NCBI RefSeq assembly: GCF_004210375.1
Contig: NC_134830.1
Span: 4,650,001 to 4,714,000, forward strand
DNA: 64,000 bases
Direction of reading: 5' to 3'
Source of the DNA: Tachypleus tridentatus
Taxonomy: Eukaryota > Arthropoda > Merostomata > Xiphosura > Limulidae
Shown in pieces: positions 24,901-33,604 of the stretch. The first letter of the stretch is position 1. The number at the start of each line of letters is the position of its first letter. Position numbers and translations under genes: made by a program. The notes beneath the pieces are model-generated. The model made no database searches and was not told the DNA's origin. It saw only the letters and a program-made list of their open reading frames with translations.

Positions 24901-27900
24901 ATGTATAGATAAACTGTACACTCTTTACATATATATAGATAAACTGTACACTCTTTACATATGTATAGATAAACTGTACACTCTTTACATATATATAGAT
25001 AAACTGTACACTCTTTATATATATATAGAGATAAACTGTACACTCTTTACATATATATAGATAAACTGTACACTCTTTACATATATATAGATAAACTGTA
25101 CACTCTTTACATATATAGAGATAAACTGTACACTCTTTACATATATAGAGATAAACTGTACACTCTTTACATATATAGAGATAAACTGTACACTCTTTAC
25201 ATATATAGAGATAAACTGTACACTCTTTACATATACATAGATAAACTGTACACTCTTTACATATATAGAGATAAACTGTACACTCTTTACATATATATAG
25301 ATAAACTGTACACTCTTTACATATATATAGATAAACTGTACACTCTTTACATATATATAGATAAACTGTACACTCTTTACATATATATAGATAAACTGTA
25401 CACTCTTTACATATATATAGATAAACTGTACACTCTTTACATATATAGAGATAAACTGTACACTCTTTACATATATAGAGATAAACTGTACACTCTTTAC
25501 ATATATATAGATAAACTGTACACTCTTTACATATATATAGATAAACTGTACACTCTTTACATATATATAGATAAACTGTACACTCTTTACATATATATAG
25601 ATAAACTGTACACTCTTTACATATACATAGATAAACTGTACACTCTTTACATATATATATAGATAAACTGTACACTCTTTACATATATATAGATAAACTG
25701 TACACTCTTTACATATATATAGATAAACTGTACACTCTTTACATATATATAGATAAACTGTACACTCTTTACATATATATAGATAATCTGTACACTCTTT
25801 ACATATTCAGAGAGATAAACTGTACACTCTTTACATATATAGAGATAAACTGTACACTCTTTACATATATATAGATAAACTGTACACTCTTTACATATAT
25901 ATAGATAAACTGTACACTCTTTACATATATAGAGATAAACTGTACACTCTTTACATATATATAGATAAACTGTACACTCTTTACATATATATAGATAAAC
26001 TGTACACTCTTTACATATATATAGATAATCTGTACACTCTTTACATATTCAGAGAGATAAACTGTACACTCTTTACATATTCAGAGAGATAAACTGTACA
26101 CTCTTTACATATATATAGATAAACTGTACACTCTTTACATATATATAGATAAACTGTACACTCTTTACATATATAGAGATAAACTGTACACTCTTTACAT
26201 ATATAGAGATAAACTGTACACTCTTTACATATATATAGATAAACTGTACACTCTTTACATATATATAGATAAACTGTACACTCTTTACATATATATAGAT
26301 AATCTGTACACTCTTTACATATTCAGAGAGATAAACTGTACACTCTTTACATATATATAGATAAACTGTACACTCTTTACATATATATAGATAAACTGTA
26401 CACTCTTTACATATATATAGATAATCTGTACACTCTTTACATATATAGAGATAAACTGTACACTCTTTACATATATATAGATAAACTGTACACTCTTTAC
26501 ATATATATAGATAAACTGTACACTCTTTACATATATAGAGATAAACTGTACACTCTTTACATATATATAGATAAACTGTACACTCTTTACATATATATAG
26601 ATAAACTGTACACTCTTTACATATATATAGATAAACTGTACACTCTTTACATATATATAGATAATCTGTACACTCTTTACATATTCAGAGAGATAAACTG
26701 TACACTCTTTACATATATATAGATAAACTGTACACTCTTTACATATATATAGATAAACTGTACACTCTTTACATATATATAGATAAACTGTACACTCTTT
26801 ACATATATATAGATAAACTGTACACTCTTTACATATATATAGATAAACTGTACACTCTTTACATATATATAGATAAACTGTACACTCTTTACATATATAT
26901 AGATAATCTGTACACTCTTTACATATATATAGATAATCTGTACACTCTTTACATATTCAGAGAGATACGCTGTACGCCCTTTACATATTCAGAGAGATAC
27001 GCTGTACGCCCTTTACAGATGTAGCGAGATGTACATGTACAGCATCTTAAATCTGTTCTGCAATATCTTTTAACCATTTTGTAACAGACTTGATATACAC
27101 ATTTGTGCACATTATATATTTATACTATCACTTTTCATACAACATGTATCTTTACTAAATTTGTTAGAATTTTAGTGAACATTACAAGCATATTTCACAC
27201 AAAGAATCATATTTTTTAGTATGTTTACTAAAGATTTGTTTGTGAAATTATAGAGTCTTTTTTCTTACTACTCTGAGTGTAAAGCTATTTCATGTTGTGT
27301 TAAAAAATAATCCTTTGTCTCAAAAGTATCAAATGTTGTGTTTGTTATCTCTAAGACTTCCTAACTCATTTCAATCAAATATTTGTTTTCAGTAAGACTT
27401 TATATTTTATCGTATTTTTTCTACCCTAACTATAGAGGGTCAATTTGACCGATATTGCAATCATCATAAAAGATTAAGAACTTCATATAAATTATGCATT
27501 TTATGTTCTAGAATTACTACAGATTAGAACACAAAAATATAAATGTTTACTGTAAATAGATTAAACCTTATATCATTATATATTTATTACTTTAATTATA
27601 TTGATCTTCCAGTCATGCCTGGCTAACAGTACAGAAGTAAGTATGATGCAGCACATGTGCACTTGTTATTGTATCCAATAATACAAGACTGACCTTTAAT
27701 CTTTTCAAAGTGACTTTGTCTTGATCATGTTTTACATTTACTGGTATTTTGTGATATATGGTCACATTTCAGTTATTATACGTTATATATATATGTATAT
27801 AGATTATTAATATTCAGAAATAAGTTATGAAACTTATATTTTTTAAAATACAGAACAATAAATCAAGAAGTAAAGCAAACAATAAGTGATGTCGAGAACA

Positions 27901-30090
27901 CCCACTTGTAGAGAAAAATATAAATGTAAAAACGGCTCGTTTGGGTTGAGAAAAATATTTTACGTAGAGGACCGAACAACGTTTTGACTTTCTTTGGTCA
28001 TCGTCAGGTTCAATGAAGAAGGTCACAACGTTGTTCGCTCCTCTACATAAAATATTTTCTCAGTTTGCTCGGCCTTTTAAAATTTTATATATACAGTTGA
28101 ACAACCAAAAATAACTCTACTGATACCATAGAATTATACTATAATTTATTAAGCTTAGTAACTAGGATGTATTTAGATTTAATAGTATATAAAACTTCAA
28201 GCAGACTAAAGACACAACCTACCTTCATGAAATCTTGATTCAAAAGAACGTGGTAGTCTTTTCACAAATTAAAATGGCTGAGAGAACCACTAGTGGGACA
28301 TTCTAAGCTGTTGAGTGGTTATTCACATGTCATATATTGAAATAAGTGTATTTAAGGGATCATTTCCAAAAATGAAAAGATGTGAAAATGGCCACCATGT
28401 TTGATTCAGTACATAAACCATATCTCAGCAAAATAAAAAGATATGAGATTCTTATTTTATATTCTAGCTTGTTAACATTGATAATTTCAGTTCCTAATTC
28501 ATATAAAACTATAGACGTATGGTTTTGACATCACAAACTTGTAATTTTAATCAGTGCTGCATTCAACATATTATGTGACTGACTAAAATCTGTATATAGG
28601 TGTGTTCTTTTAAAGTAATAAATTAACTTACATATAACATTAAAGTTTGAATTATAATCTACAATTTGATACTAAACTTATTGACAAAAATTCATAAAAT
28701 AGTAGTTCAATAAAAGTCAACAAATGAGATGACATGGCCTTTGACCTTTGGCCCATCACAAAAAGGTTAATAAAAGTTGCCTTTATTTCAGAGTGAACTA
28801 TTACAGTATCTTAAATGTATACTGTGATACCTTTTCATAAACCTTGTCTTGGTTTTAGAGCACACATGGACAGTATTATGAATGTATAATAAAGAATGCT
28901 TTGATTTTAAGATCAAACTTTTTTCTCAGAGTATATCTACATTATATTTAAGAGGTTAAACACTTTTTAAACTTTAGTCGGGGGGATATCGGGGGATATT
29001 TCATTCTCTAATTTTTATAGTTTCTTTTCTTTGACTTTTTTATTGTGATTATTATTTATCAATAGACATCTTTCTATTCTTCACTTACTATTAAATATGG
29101 TTCCTAGATTATTTTTGCTATGATGTTTAATTTTTTGTTTGTTTTAGTCCTTGTTGAAATTGTTAAAGCTATGATATGTGTCTGACTTTTGTTGAAGTAC
29201 TCGGGAGTTTCTGTTTTAAGAACTACAGAGTTAAATTCTGCTTCAGACATCCTTGTATCCTTTCTTCTAAGTTTGCTAACTTTCTTTGTGAGTTTTCACA
29301 GTCTCTAACATTTGCTTTAATTTGTGTGCCAACTAGTCAGTTTATATATATTTTTTTGAAACAAGAAAAGTTTATCTTGACTTAAGATTTGAAAGTTTGG
29401 TCTTAACCTTAGTCATAATACATCATTTTCTTGGTTATGTTTCCTTCTTCAAAAGAAACATCATAATTTTTGTTTGCTCTACCTTTTGCATCTGTAACTT
29501 AGCAGAAATATTATTGTGTTCCTTGTTGTCATTTGTTTACAACCATCAATGAGACTTGAATTTCGGTTGTATAATAATTATTACCCCATAATTTGAATAA
29601 AAGAGAAACCTTAAAAGTGCACTTTGCAATACTGATTTCATAATCCTAAATTCCTTTGTGTGCAGAAATGTGACAAGTGGCAAGTATGGTCATAATGAAA
29701 CTCCAGTAGTTACTAACAGTCCCAGTGAAGACCACAACTACAGTGCCTCTCTTGCAGTATCTTCTTGTGGTGAAGACCGAACAGCTACTCTCAGGGTTGA
29801 CACTTGGATGGCAGTGGCGTGGAAGACGAGAGTTCCGAGAGCAGCAGTGAAAGTAGCCAGGAACCCACCAGAGAGATAGTGAAAGGAAAGAGACGTGACT
29901 GTGCAGCAGATCATCCTCTAAATGGTTTGTCTAGGAAACGGTTGAAGATTAAAACAACTGATACGAAGATGAGCAAACTCTTGCTGAAGGAGCACAAGCA
30001 CTACTGAACTTTGTGAAAATTGCTACCAGTAAGAGGCATACCTTCAAACCAGGTAACATTATTGCAGAGAACACGCTCTCTGACAGATAG
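3313..30090 (+). CDS. FoxN3: FoxN3-like forkhead transcription factor, five mapped coding exons
   Basis: This is a sequence-specific DNA-binding nuclear factor of the FOXN2/FOXN3 (CHES1, checkpoint suppressor) group. Mapped coding exons are 3313-3945, 7837-7988, 9308-9360, 14171-15335 and 29666-30090. Exit phases 0, 2, 1 and 2 match each following acceptor. Order of parts: an N-terminal acidic block with [11 protein letters not shown] (residues about 68-78, conserved in FOXN3), the forkhead domain from KPPYSF at residue 144 into exon 2, a [14 protein letters not shown] motif in exon 4, a SPSEDHNYS motif, a Ser/Glu-rich tract, a basic SRKRLKIK and a C-terminal LLNF-type segment in exon 5. Known vertebrate FOXN3 is about 490 residues. 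This one would reach about 800 if the 23-unit repeat in exon 4 is translated. Two frame changes are needed in exon 5. Introns contain LINE copies A and C and several minisatellites. Identification as FOXN2/3 group is firm; the symbol is by similarity. Confidence 0.9.
3957..4236 (+). repeat. 57-bp minisatellite, about 4.5 copies, just after the exon 1 donor
   Basis: Units start AGTTCAATATACAAGTTCT and run through AGATAGGGTCAGTTTGTT to GAAACGT. Spacing of the AGTTCA start is 57, 57, 55 and 55 bp. The unit shares AGGGTCAG with the last bases of exon 1 (AAGGGTCAG), and the first partial unit runs on from the donor. This suggests the array arose at the exon-intron border, but the shared stretch is short. 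Confidence 0.85.
4237..4763. other. intron DNA, nothing recognised
   Basis: AT-rich intron sequence with a short TG run near 4267-4282. No exon or element is supported. Confidence 0.5.
4764..7005 (+). repeat. 45-bp minisatellite, about 50 copies, in FoxN3 intron 1
   Basis: The consensus begins GTAATCTTCTAGAAAGTGCA and ends with ACTGTTTCAATTACAA. Central units are nearly identical while units at both ends are diverged, the usual pattern of array homogenisation. A recurrent 3-bp deletion (AACCTAGAAAG) marks copied sub-blocks near 5972 and 6328. Because 45 is a multiple of three, a 694-codon open frame exists on the minus strand. It is monotonous, has no flanking exon signals and is not a gene. 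Most units carry TTCTAGAA, which fits the heat-shock-factor pair TTCnnGAA. Confidence 0.95.
7006..7836. other. intron DNA before exon 2
   Basis: AT-rich, without repeats or recognised elements. It ends in the exon 2 acceptor tract ACTTTTCCAG (7827-7836). A 76-codon open frame at 7501-7731 has no similarity I recognise and no splice context, and is taken as chance. Confidence 0.5.
7837..7988 (+). CDS. FoxN3: FoxN3-like exon 2: end of the forkhead domain
   Basis: Acceptor TTTTCCAG at 7829-7836 and donor CTTG|GTAAGT after 7988. Length 152 nt, phase 0 in and 2 out. It encodes [20 protein letters not shown] and continues through [10 protein letters not shown]. The [10 protein letters not shown] block is the wing region of FOXN2/3 forkhead domains and directly continues exon 1. 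Reading past the donor gives TGG TAA, an immediate in-frame stop, so the first donor must be used for a normal protein. The last eight bases plus the donor are repeated in the adjacent 72-bp array. Confidence 0.93.
7981..8919 (+). repeat. 72-bp minisatellite, 13 copies, each with the exon 2 splice donor
   Basis: The unit begins AATACTTGGTAAGTATAATC and ends AAAAACTGTCTTC. It starts inside exon 2: the first AATACTTG is the exon's end and GGTAAGT its donor. Thirteen copies of CTTGGTAAGT are present from 7986 to about 8855. Two units are 71 bp through loss of one A. The open frames of 121 and 174 codons across it are by-products of the 72-bp period. Confidence 0.95.
8920..9307. other. intron DNA between the 72-bp array and exon 3
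   Basis: No element is recognised. It ends with the acceptor tract TTTTTAG at 9301-9307. Confidence 0.5.
9308..9360 (+). CDS. FoxN3: FoxN3-like exon 3, 53 nt
   Basis: Acceptor TTTTTAG ends at 9307 and an excellent donor CCAG|GTAAGT follows 9360. Entering in phase 2 from exon 2 it reads [18 protein letters not shown] and exits in phase 1 with G. The next exon begins AT, giving Asp at the start of DPEVDAAAT, as in the FOXN3 family. The exon itself is poorly conserved. The call rests on two good splice sites and on both phases fitting. Confidence 0.8.
9361..10216. other. intron DNA, nothing recognised
   Basis: Ordinary AT-rich intron sequence. The short open frame on the minus strand at 9423-9674 has no support. 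Confidence 0.5.
10217..10917 (+). repeat. 54-bp minisatellite, 13 copies, containing a LINE 5' junction
   Basis: The unit runs ACATCTGAATTTCATTAGAA, then GGTTCAGGAAGAATCAC, then TATGGATCACTGGTCTA. The last part matches internal LINE sequence: copy A has TATGGATCAATGGTCTATGG near 20080. The final unit runs straight into truncated LINE copy C at 10902. So about 15 bp of every unit come from the LINE end and the rest from the flank. The array must have expanded after the LINE inserted. Confidence 0.93.
10902..12740 (+). mobile_element. LINE copy C, 5'-truncated, I/Nimb-like
   Basis: Homologous to copy A from about 20080 to its end, with the same order: end of RT, RNase H, C-terminal zinc region, 3' UTR and terminal AAACACTAAATCAACCAACC. 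Unlike copies A and B, the end repeat is degenerate and no clear target-site duplication is visible, partly because the 5' junction has been taken into the 54-bp array. It carries many substitutions and frameshifts and is the oldest-looking of the three copies. Confidence 0.9.
10967..12196 (+). pseudogene. LINE copy C ORF2 remnant (RNase H and C-terminal zinc region)
   Basis: In broken frames it shows IYTDGSKS near 11378, an [12 protein letters not shown] segment near 11475 and [15 protein letters not shown] near 11535. These are RNase H1-type motifs with the catalytic D, E and D positions. CVCNTQ near 11998 marks the C-terminal CCHC-like region. Frames switch several times and stops interrupt, so no protein is expected. 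It corresponds to the last third of the ORF2 of copy A. Confidence 0.85.
12741..13631. other. intron DNA, nothing recognised
   Basis: AT-rich sequence between LINE copy C and a short minisatellite. No exon signals tied to a reading frame were found. Confidence 0.5.
13632..13802 (+). repeat. 38-bp minisatellite, about 4.5 copies
   Basis: The unit is AAAGGTTTGTAGTTGTTCCA followed by ATCATAGCTGTTATAATT, at 38-bp spacing from 13632. Substitutions are few (CCAATC against CCAGTC). Confidence 0.9.
13803..14170. other. intron DNA before exon 4
   Basis: No element is recognised. It ends with the acceptor TTAACACTAG at 14161-14170, whose pyrimidine tract is weak. The exon is accepted because phase and homology agree. 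Confidence 0.5.
14171..15335 (+). CDS. FoxN3: FoxN3-like exon 4 with a 23-unit in-frame repeat
   Basis: Entering in phase 1 it reads [18 protein letters not shown], matching the FOXN3 motif DPDIDAASAMMLLN. The frame then stays open through 23 units of 16 residues ([16 protein letters not shown], with Cys/Trp variants) and ends LCCPEIL before donor GAG|GTAATT at 15335, exit phase 2. That phase fits exon 5, where AG|A restores the Arg of RNVTSG; human FOXN3 has RNGITS. Alternative: the exon ends at the first unit's ACA|GTAAGT (14239), 69 nt, phase 1 in and out, close to the 66-nt alternative exon of vertebrate FOXN3. Joined directly to exon 5 that version hits a stop, so it would need another exon that I cannot find. 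Transcript data would decide. Confidence 0.65.
14209..15312 (+). repeat. 48-bp minisatellite, 23 copies, inside or at the end of FoxN3 exon 4
   Basis: The unit is AAGAACGGGCCTTGTGTTCC, then AGACATGAACAGTAAGTC and TTGCTGTTGT. All 23 units are exactly 48 bp, with no indel, unlike the 72-bp and 30-bp arrays nearby. Substitutions are mainly AAC/AAT (silent), TGC/TGG (Cys/Trp), CCA/TCA and GTT/GCT. Each unit has a splice donor ACA|GTAAGT and, nine bases upstream, an acceptor-like GTGTTCCAG. Open frames on the other strand are by-products of the period. Confidence 0.95.
15336..15905. other. intron DNA left of LINE copy A
   Basis: AT-rich, no recognised element. On the minus strand a 36-codon open stretch (about 15811-15705) follows an acceptor-like TTTAG and ends in a double stop, but nothing supports it as a gene. 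Confidence 0.4.
16439..17604 (+). pseudogene. LINE copy A ORF1 (gag-like RNA-binding protein), frameshifted
   Basis: The probable start is ATG at 16439 or a nearby ATG at about 16484. Readable segments include the [14 protein letters not shown]-type block near 16770-16810, typical of LINE ORF1 proteins just before the nucleic-acid-binding part. There is a knuckle series near 17040-17170: [14 protein letters not shown] and [15 protein letters not shown]. These CX2C-type knuckles bind the element's [13 protein letters not shown] segment follows near 17221. Several single-base indels break the frame. Confidence 0.85.
17693..21379 (+). pseudogene. LINE copy A ORF2 (endonuclease, reverse transcriptase, RNase H), frameshifted
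   Basis: It starts at [15 protein letters not shown] (17693), the first strand of an AP endonuclease whose WNCRG asparagine lies in the active site; SLQETF near 17790 holds the catalytic Glu. An SDHFPI motif lies near 18305. The reverse transcriptase has [13 protein letters not shown] near 19308, FDIEKAYDT near 19410 and the catalytic LYVDDF near 19674. RNase H has [12 protein letters not shown] near 20665 and [15 protein letters not shown] near 20730. [18 protein letters not shown] zinc region lies near 21177. The frame ends with TAA at 21377. Frames change repeatedly, so no full protein can be made. Its function was target-primed reverse transcription. Confidence 0.9.
21460..22340 (+). repeat. 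repeated 3' UTR modules of LINE copy A
   Basis: The block ACCAGGACTGGAAAGGCCAA plus CTTCAGGTGA recurs near 21490, 21659 and 21992, each followed by a TTAGTC(A/T)TCCTGGCG-type stretch. Near 22048-22205 a further piece of about 85 bp is duplicated. Copy B has four modules and copy C one, so module number varies between copies. Confidence 0.85.
22591..23740. other. intron DNA between LINE copy A and the 30-bp array
   Basis: No gene is supported. A 66-nt segment at 23308-23373 has a good acceptor (TTATTTTCAG) and a CAG|GTTAAG donor, but in the phase required after exon 4 (15335) it gives an immediate stop. Confidence 0.4.
23741..27018 (+). repeat. 30-bp minisatellite, about 109 copies, 3.3 kb
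   Basis: The unit is AGATAAACTGTACACTCTTT followed by ACATATATAT, with 28-34 bp variants caused by changes in the TA run. A second type, ATTCAGAGAG, marks units at 24716, 24777, 25805, 26047, 26079, 26321, 26683, 26955 and 26987. The 242-bp spacing recurs (25805 to 26047, and 26079 to 26321), which points to block duplication of eight units. The right edge has diverged ATACGCTGTACGCCC units. Open frames of up to 270 codons on the minus strand reflect the 30-bp period only. Confidence 0.97.
27019..27886. other. intron DNA with a possible 24-nt microexon
   Basis: Mostly AT-rich. At 27613-27636 a 24-nt segment has acceptor GATCTTCCAG and a very good donor GAA|GTAAGTA. Entering in phase 2 from exon 4 (15335) it stays open (HAWLTVQ) and exits in phase 2, so it could be an optional FoxN3 cassette. 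There is no homology to support it. Confidence 0.25.
27887..28095. mobile_element. palindromic foldback (MITE-like) element
   Basis: The left arm AAAAACGGCTCGTTTGGGTT at 27929 onward, with the GAACAACGTT part near 27976, is mirrored by AACGTTGTTCGCTCCTCTAC at 28027 and GCTCGGCCTTTTAAAATTTT near 28068. The centre reads TTTGGTCATCGTCAGGTTCA. Related copies are at 45188 (fragment) and 50655 (near-perfect palindrome). An outer TCTCTACAAGTGGG segment is shared with the 50.7-kb copy. No coding capacity. Confidence 0.7.
28096..29665. other. intron DNA before the last exon
   Basis: No element is recognised. It ends in the exon 5 acceptor TTTGTGTGCAG (29655-29665). A TGACCTTTGGCCC site at 28742-28754 resembles a DR1 nuclear-receptor element, which may be chance. 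Confidence 0.45.
29666..30090 (+). CDS. FoxN3: FoxN3-like last coding exon, with two frame changes
   Basis: Entering in phase 2 it gives R then [20 protein letters not shown] and EDHNYSAS, matching FOXN3 (RNGITS and the PKEDHNYSS segment). Near 29798-29810 the reading must move to a second frame, which gives [20 protein letters not shown] and the basic SRKRLKIK, a nuclear-localisation candidate. Near 29959-29968 it must move again to give [20 protein letters not shown] and end at TAG 30088-30090; human FOXN3 has a comparable EEMKEAAGSLLHL. Both shifts are what single missing bases would give. Sequencing or assembly error is the simplest explanation; true decay is possible. Confidence 0.8.
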
Positions 30091-33000
30091 GTCCCAAGAG
30101 CTACTAGTGTCTCTAATTTTGTGAATAAATCATACGATGCAATTCACTGATGCAAAGTGAAGAGGTAGAGGTTGATAGAATATTTTTGTGAAAGACTTAT
30201 TTGTTTTATTTAGTAGAAGCATAATGTAAGGTACCACGATGCAGTACAACTAATATTATTTTTTAATGTTCAATCATGCTTTTCTACTGTTTTTGTGGTA
30301 ATTGTAAAGTGTGTGAGAGAAACATATAATTGATTAATATTAAGGCTATGGTGCTAAATGCCAGAAAGACAAATTCACTTTTTTATTGTAGACATATGTA
30401 TTAGATCTATTTCAAATGCTGGTTTCTCTTGATAAAAATAATTTTGTTATTGATTTGTGATAAAAACAAAAAAAGAACTTTCATATAATACATGTTTTTC
30501 CTGCTTTTAGTTGAGTTCTGTGCATCTGTTACTCTCAACTGCATGTGCATATGTTCAAGAAGAAACAATATCCTGCATAATATTGTTGAAAAAGCAATAA
30601 TATCTTTGTGTATGTTGAATTATGTTGTTGTTTTAATGTTACTTCTTAGTCAAAATGTGGTCCCTCAGCCACCAGTAAGATGTGTCTGCACATCTAGTTT
30701 ACTGTCTTTATCGTTTCCACACGAGAAGAGAGATTGTAGCTTCATTTTTTTATACAGATGTATAACTGAGATCTGAAATTCTTTGTTCCGAGCACACAGT
30801 TTGTTCTGGTGTTTGTTAAGCTATTGTTTGCTGCTTGTGTTTGTACTGTGTTTATTTAACTTTTGTTCACATCCAAGTTTTGTTTAGTACATCTGCAGTG
30901 TAATGTCTTGTGAGAAGACCTTGAGTTCTGTACTGTTGAGGGTTGGTCATACTTTGAGACCGATCATCTCCATCAGTTGTTGTTTGTGAACCCCCACACA
31001 GGTCAAAGGAACTACTTTAAATTAAACTGGTGACTGCAACGTACAATCTAAAAATATGCCCATATCATCAATCTCTCGATTTGTTGAGAGTTAATCGTGT
31101 TTAAGAGTTTATGCAGTTTTTAAGTGTTAAGTCAGGTTTACTGTAGTAACAGCTGTAGTGTGTGATCATAGTGACAGTTTTCCAAATCAGCATTGTTATA
31201 GATTAATAGATCATCTATGGAACTTTTTAATGGGGAATAATTATTATTACTGATATGCAGGTTAAACATTGATTGTACATATGTATATGTTAGACATCCT
31301 GCTATTTTGTGACGTGTGAACCATATTGTATTTTTCCCATTTCTCACAACTTAACTTTCACGTTATTTTTTAGTATACACAACAAGTTTTTTCTATTACT
31401 TCAATCTTCAAAATGCCATTCTTAGTACTTGATAGATATAACTACTCAGATCAGAAGCTCTCCCAAACCTAAAAGCCAACTGCCATGTATTAACCAAGTA
31501 TAAAATATTGTTAAGTAATAATCCAATAAAAGTTACATTTTGAAGTAATAACATTATTAATATATTTTCTTTTTCCTTGGTAAAAAATGTGAGTGATTTT
31601 GTAGCTCATCGTAAGTGCCTTACACTACCATACAATGTTGGGAAAATTTTCCATCTAGGCGTAACACTGCGTAACTTTATTGTGATCGGTACCATTTGTT
31701 ACAAAACCTCAGTATACATTGGTTTATTCTAAAGCTCCATGTTGCAGTATTTTTTTGCCATTTGTTTTGTTTCATTTTTGAGCTGGTTTTGAATTCTTGC
31801 CTCGGAATGTTTTTTCCACGTAAGAAGTTAAAGAAATATTAAGACATAGAAACATTGTGAATTAATTGAGCTCATCTGATAGTGTAGGTATCAGAGTTGT
31901 GAAAATGAAGTCAGTGGAGTAACAAATGCTGTTACTGTGAACTGATTGAAGGCTTGCCTGAGCACTTTTGTTTAAGACTAAGTCTCATCTCACAGAAATC
32001 TTTTTTTCTGTAAAAATTGTGCATTTCTTATTGTTCGCTTTTCCTGTTTACGTGTTATGAGAAGCAAAGAACTCCACTTTGTAGAAATACATTTCAATTA
32101 CTTATTTTCTGTAAGACTTTTAAATTAGACCCCACGTTGTTGTTTCTTTCCAAGTTTCAAATAAATCATAATTTATTTGTGAAACTTTGCCAAAATAACT
32201 ACCAGAAATAGTGCTTCCAACTGTATAAGATAGCAAAGAAAAAGTGGTCTTACTCACGTTATACTGTAATAATAGGACATAGTACACTGTAAAATGGTTT
32301 CAAGACATGACATTGTGTGTGCTGAAGAACAAAACAGTATAGTACAGACTGTATGCAAGTATACATGTATGGTTTATATATATATATATTATCACGTCTC
32401 GAAGTGGAGCTTGTTGTGATTAAAAACTGTGATTTTTAACATGGTAGTACAACATTCTTTTAAACAAAATAAGTGTGTGAAGAAACCAGGTTAAATTTTA
32501 AAATACAGTTAAAATGTTTTATGGAATAACATATTTCTTTATTACTTTCAGGTATTTTCTTTTTCATGTCAGTTTCTAAAAAATGAAATCTGTTGACAAA
32601 GTTCATAGATCAGAAACTTTAAATCCAACACCAAGCAGCGAATATATTCATCAATATAGAGGACAGTTCGATTCGTTAATGACAAGAAACTCACTTGAAG
32701 CAAAAAATATCTTAAAACTACTGGTATGGGTATCAAACCTTGTACATAATAAAATAGAGAATGCCATTTTGACCTAAAGATTCTCGAAACATTGTTCTGT
32801 ACTTTATTATGGTAAAGGTTTTTATACTCAGACCAGCTGTCTTGTGACATGTTTGATTCATCTCTTCTACCACAGGTGAAGGACACCAACCACTAATCAT
32901 TCATTTGTCACCTAATTTACATATAAATACAATTCTTGCCTAATTTACACAAACTTACACAAATCACATCTGTTTGACACAAATTTTGTGTTCACTTTTG

Positions 33001-33138
33001 CATACAAAATGCTAGTTTTACACAGATGCCTAAACTACACCTGTTTTTGTTGTTTATTCAGAAACGTTCACAAACAACACACACACAGTGGCTCAAAAGT
33101 TATGTCCCATAAATATTTTGAATAACAATAAAAATAAT
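30091..33138. other. FoxN3 3' UTR and downstream DNA
   Basis: The 3' UTR must begin here. Candidate AATAAA polyadenylation signals lie near 30123 and 32160, and AATAAA within CCAATAAAAG near 31526. I cannot choose between them. Scattered open frames of 64-106 codons have AT-rich composition and no recognisable motif. Confidence 0.4.
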
Positions 33139-33604
33139 AGTTTAACAATAAAAGGAATGCATAGTTTAACAATAAAAGGAATGAATAGTTTAACAATAAA
33201 AGGAATACGTAGTTTAACAATAAAAGGAATGCATAGTTTAACAATAAAAGGAATGCATAGTTTAACAATAAAAGGAATGCATAGTTTAACAATAAAAGGA
33301 ATACGTAGTTTAACAATAAAAGGAATGCATAGTTTAACAATAAAAGGAATGTATAGTTTAACAATAAAAGGAATGCATAGTTTAACAATAAAAGGAATAC
33401 GTAGTTTAACAATAAAAGAAATGCATAGTTTAACAATAAAAGGAATGCATAGTTTAACAATAAAAGGAATGCATAGTTTAACAATAAAAGGAATACGTAG
33501 TTTAACAATAAAAGAAATGCGTAGTTTAACAATAAAAGGAATGCATAGTTTAACAATAAAAGGAATGCATAGTTTAACAATAAAAGAACTACATAGTTTA
33601 ACAA
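33139..33604 (+). repeat. 24-bp minisatellite, about 19 copies, with a four-unit higher order
   Basis: The unit is AGTTTAACAATAAAAGGAAT plus GCAT. Every fourth unit ends ATACGT instead of ATGCAT (units 3, 7, 11 and 15), so the array is built of 96-bp blocks. The period of 24 keeps frames open on both strands (178 and 188 codons). These are not genes. Confidence 0.95.

Noticed and set aside
24863-25675. 270-codon minus-strand frame rich in Tyr, Cys and Leu
   Set aside because: By-product of the 30-bp array. The same repeat yields similar frames in several phases.
28742-28754. DR1-like nuclear-receptor site
   Set aside because: A single imperfect site in a long intron; expected by chance.
32583-32777. 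64-codon frame after an acceptor-like tract
   Set aside because: AT-rich, no family resemblance; an opposite-strand frame of similar length exists.
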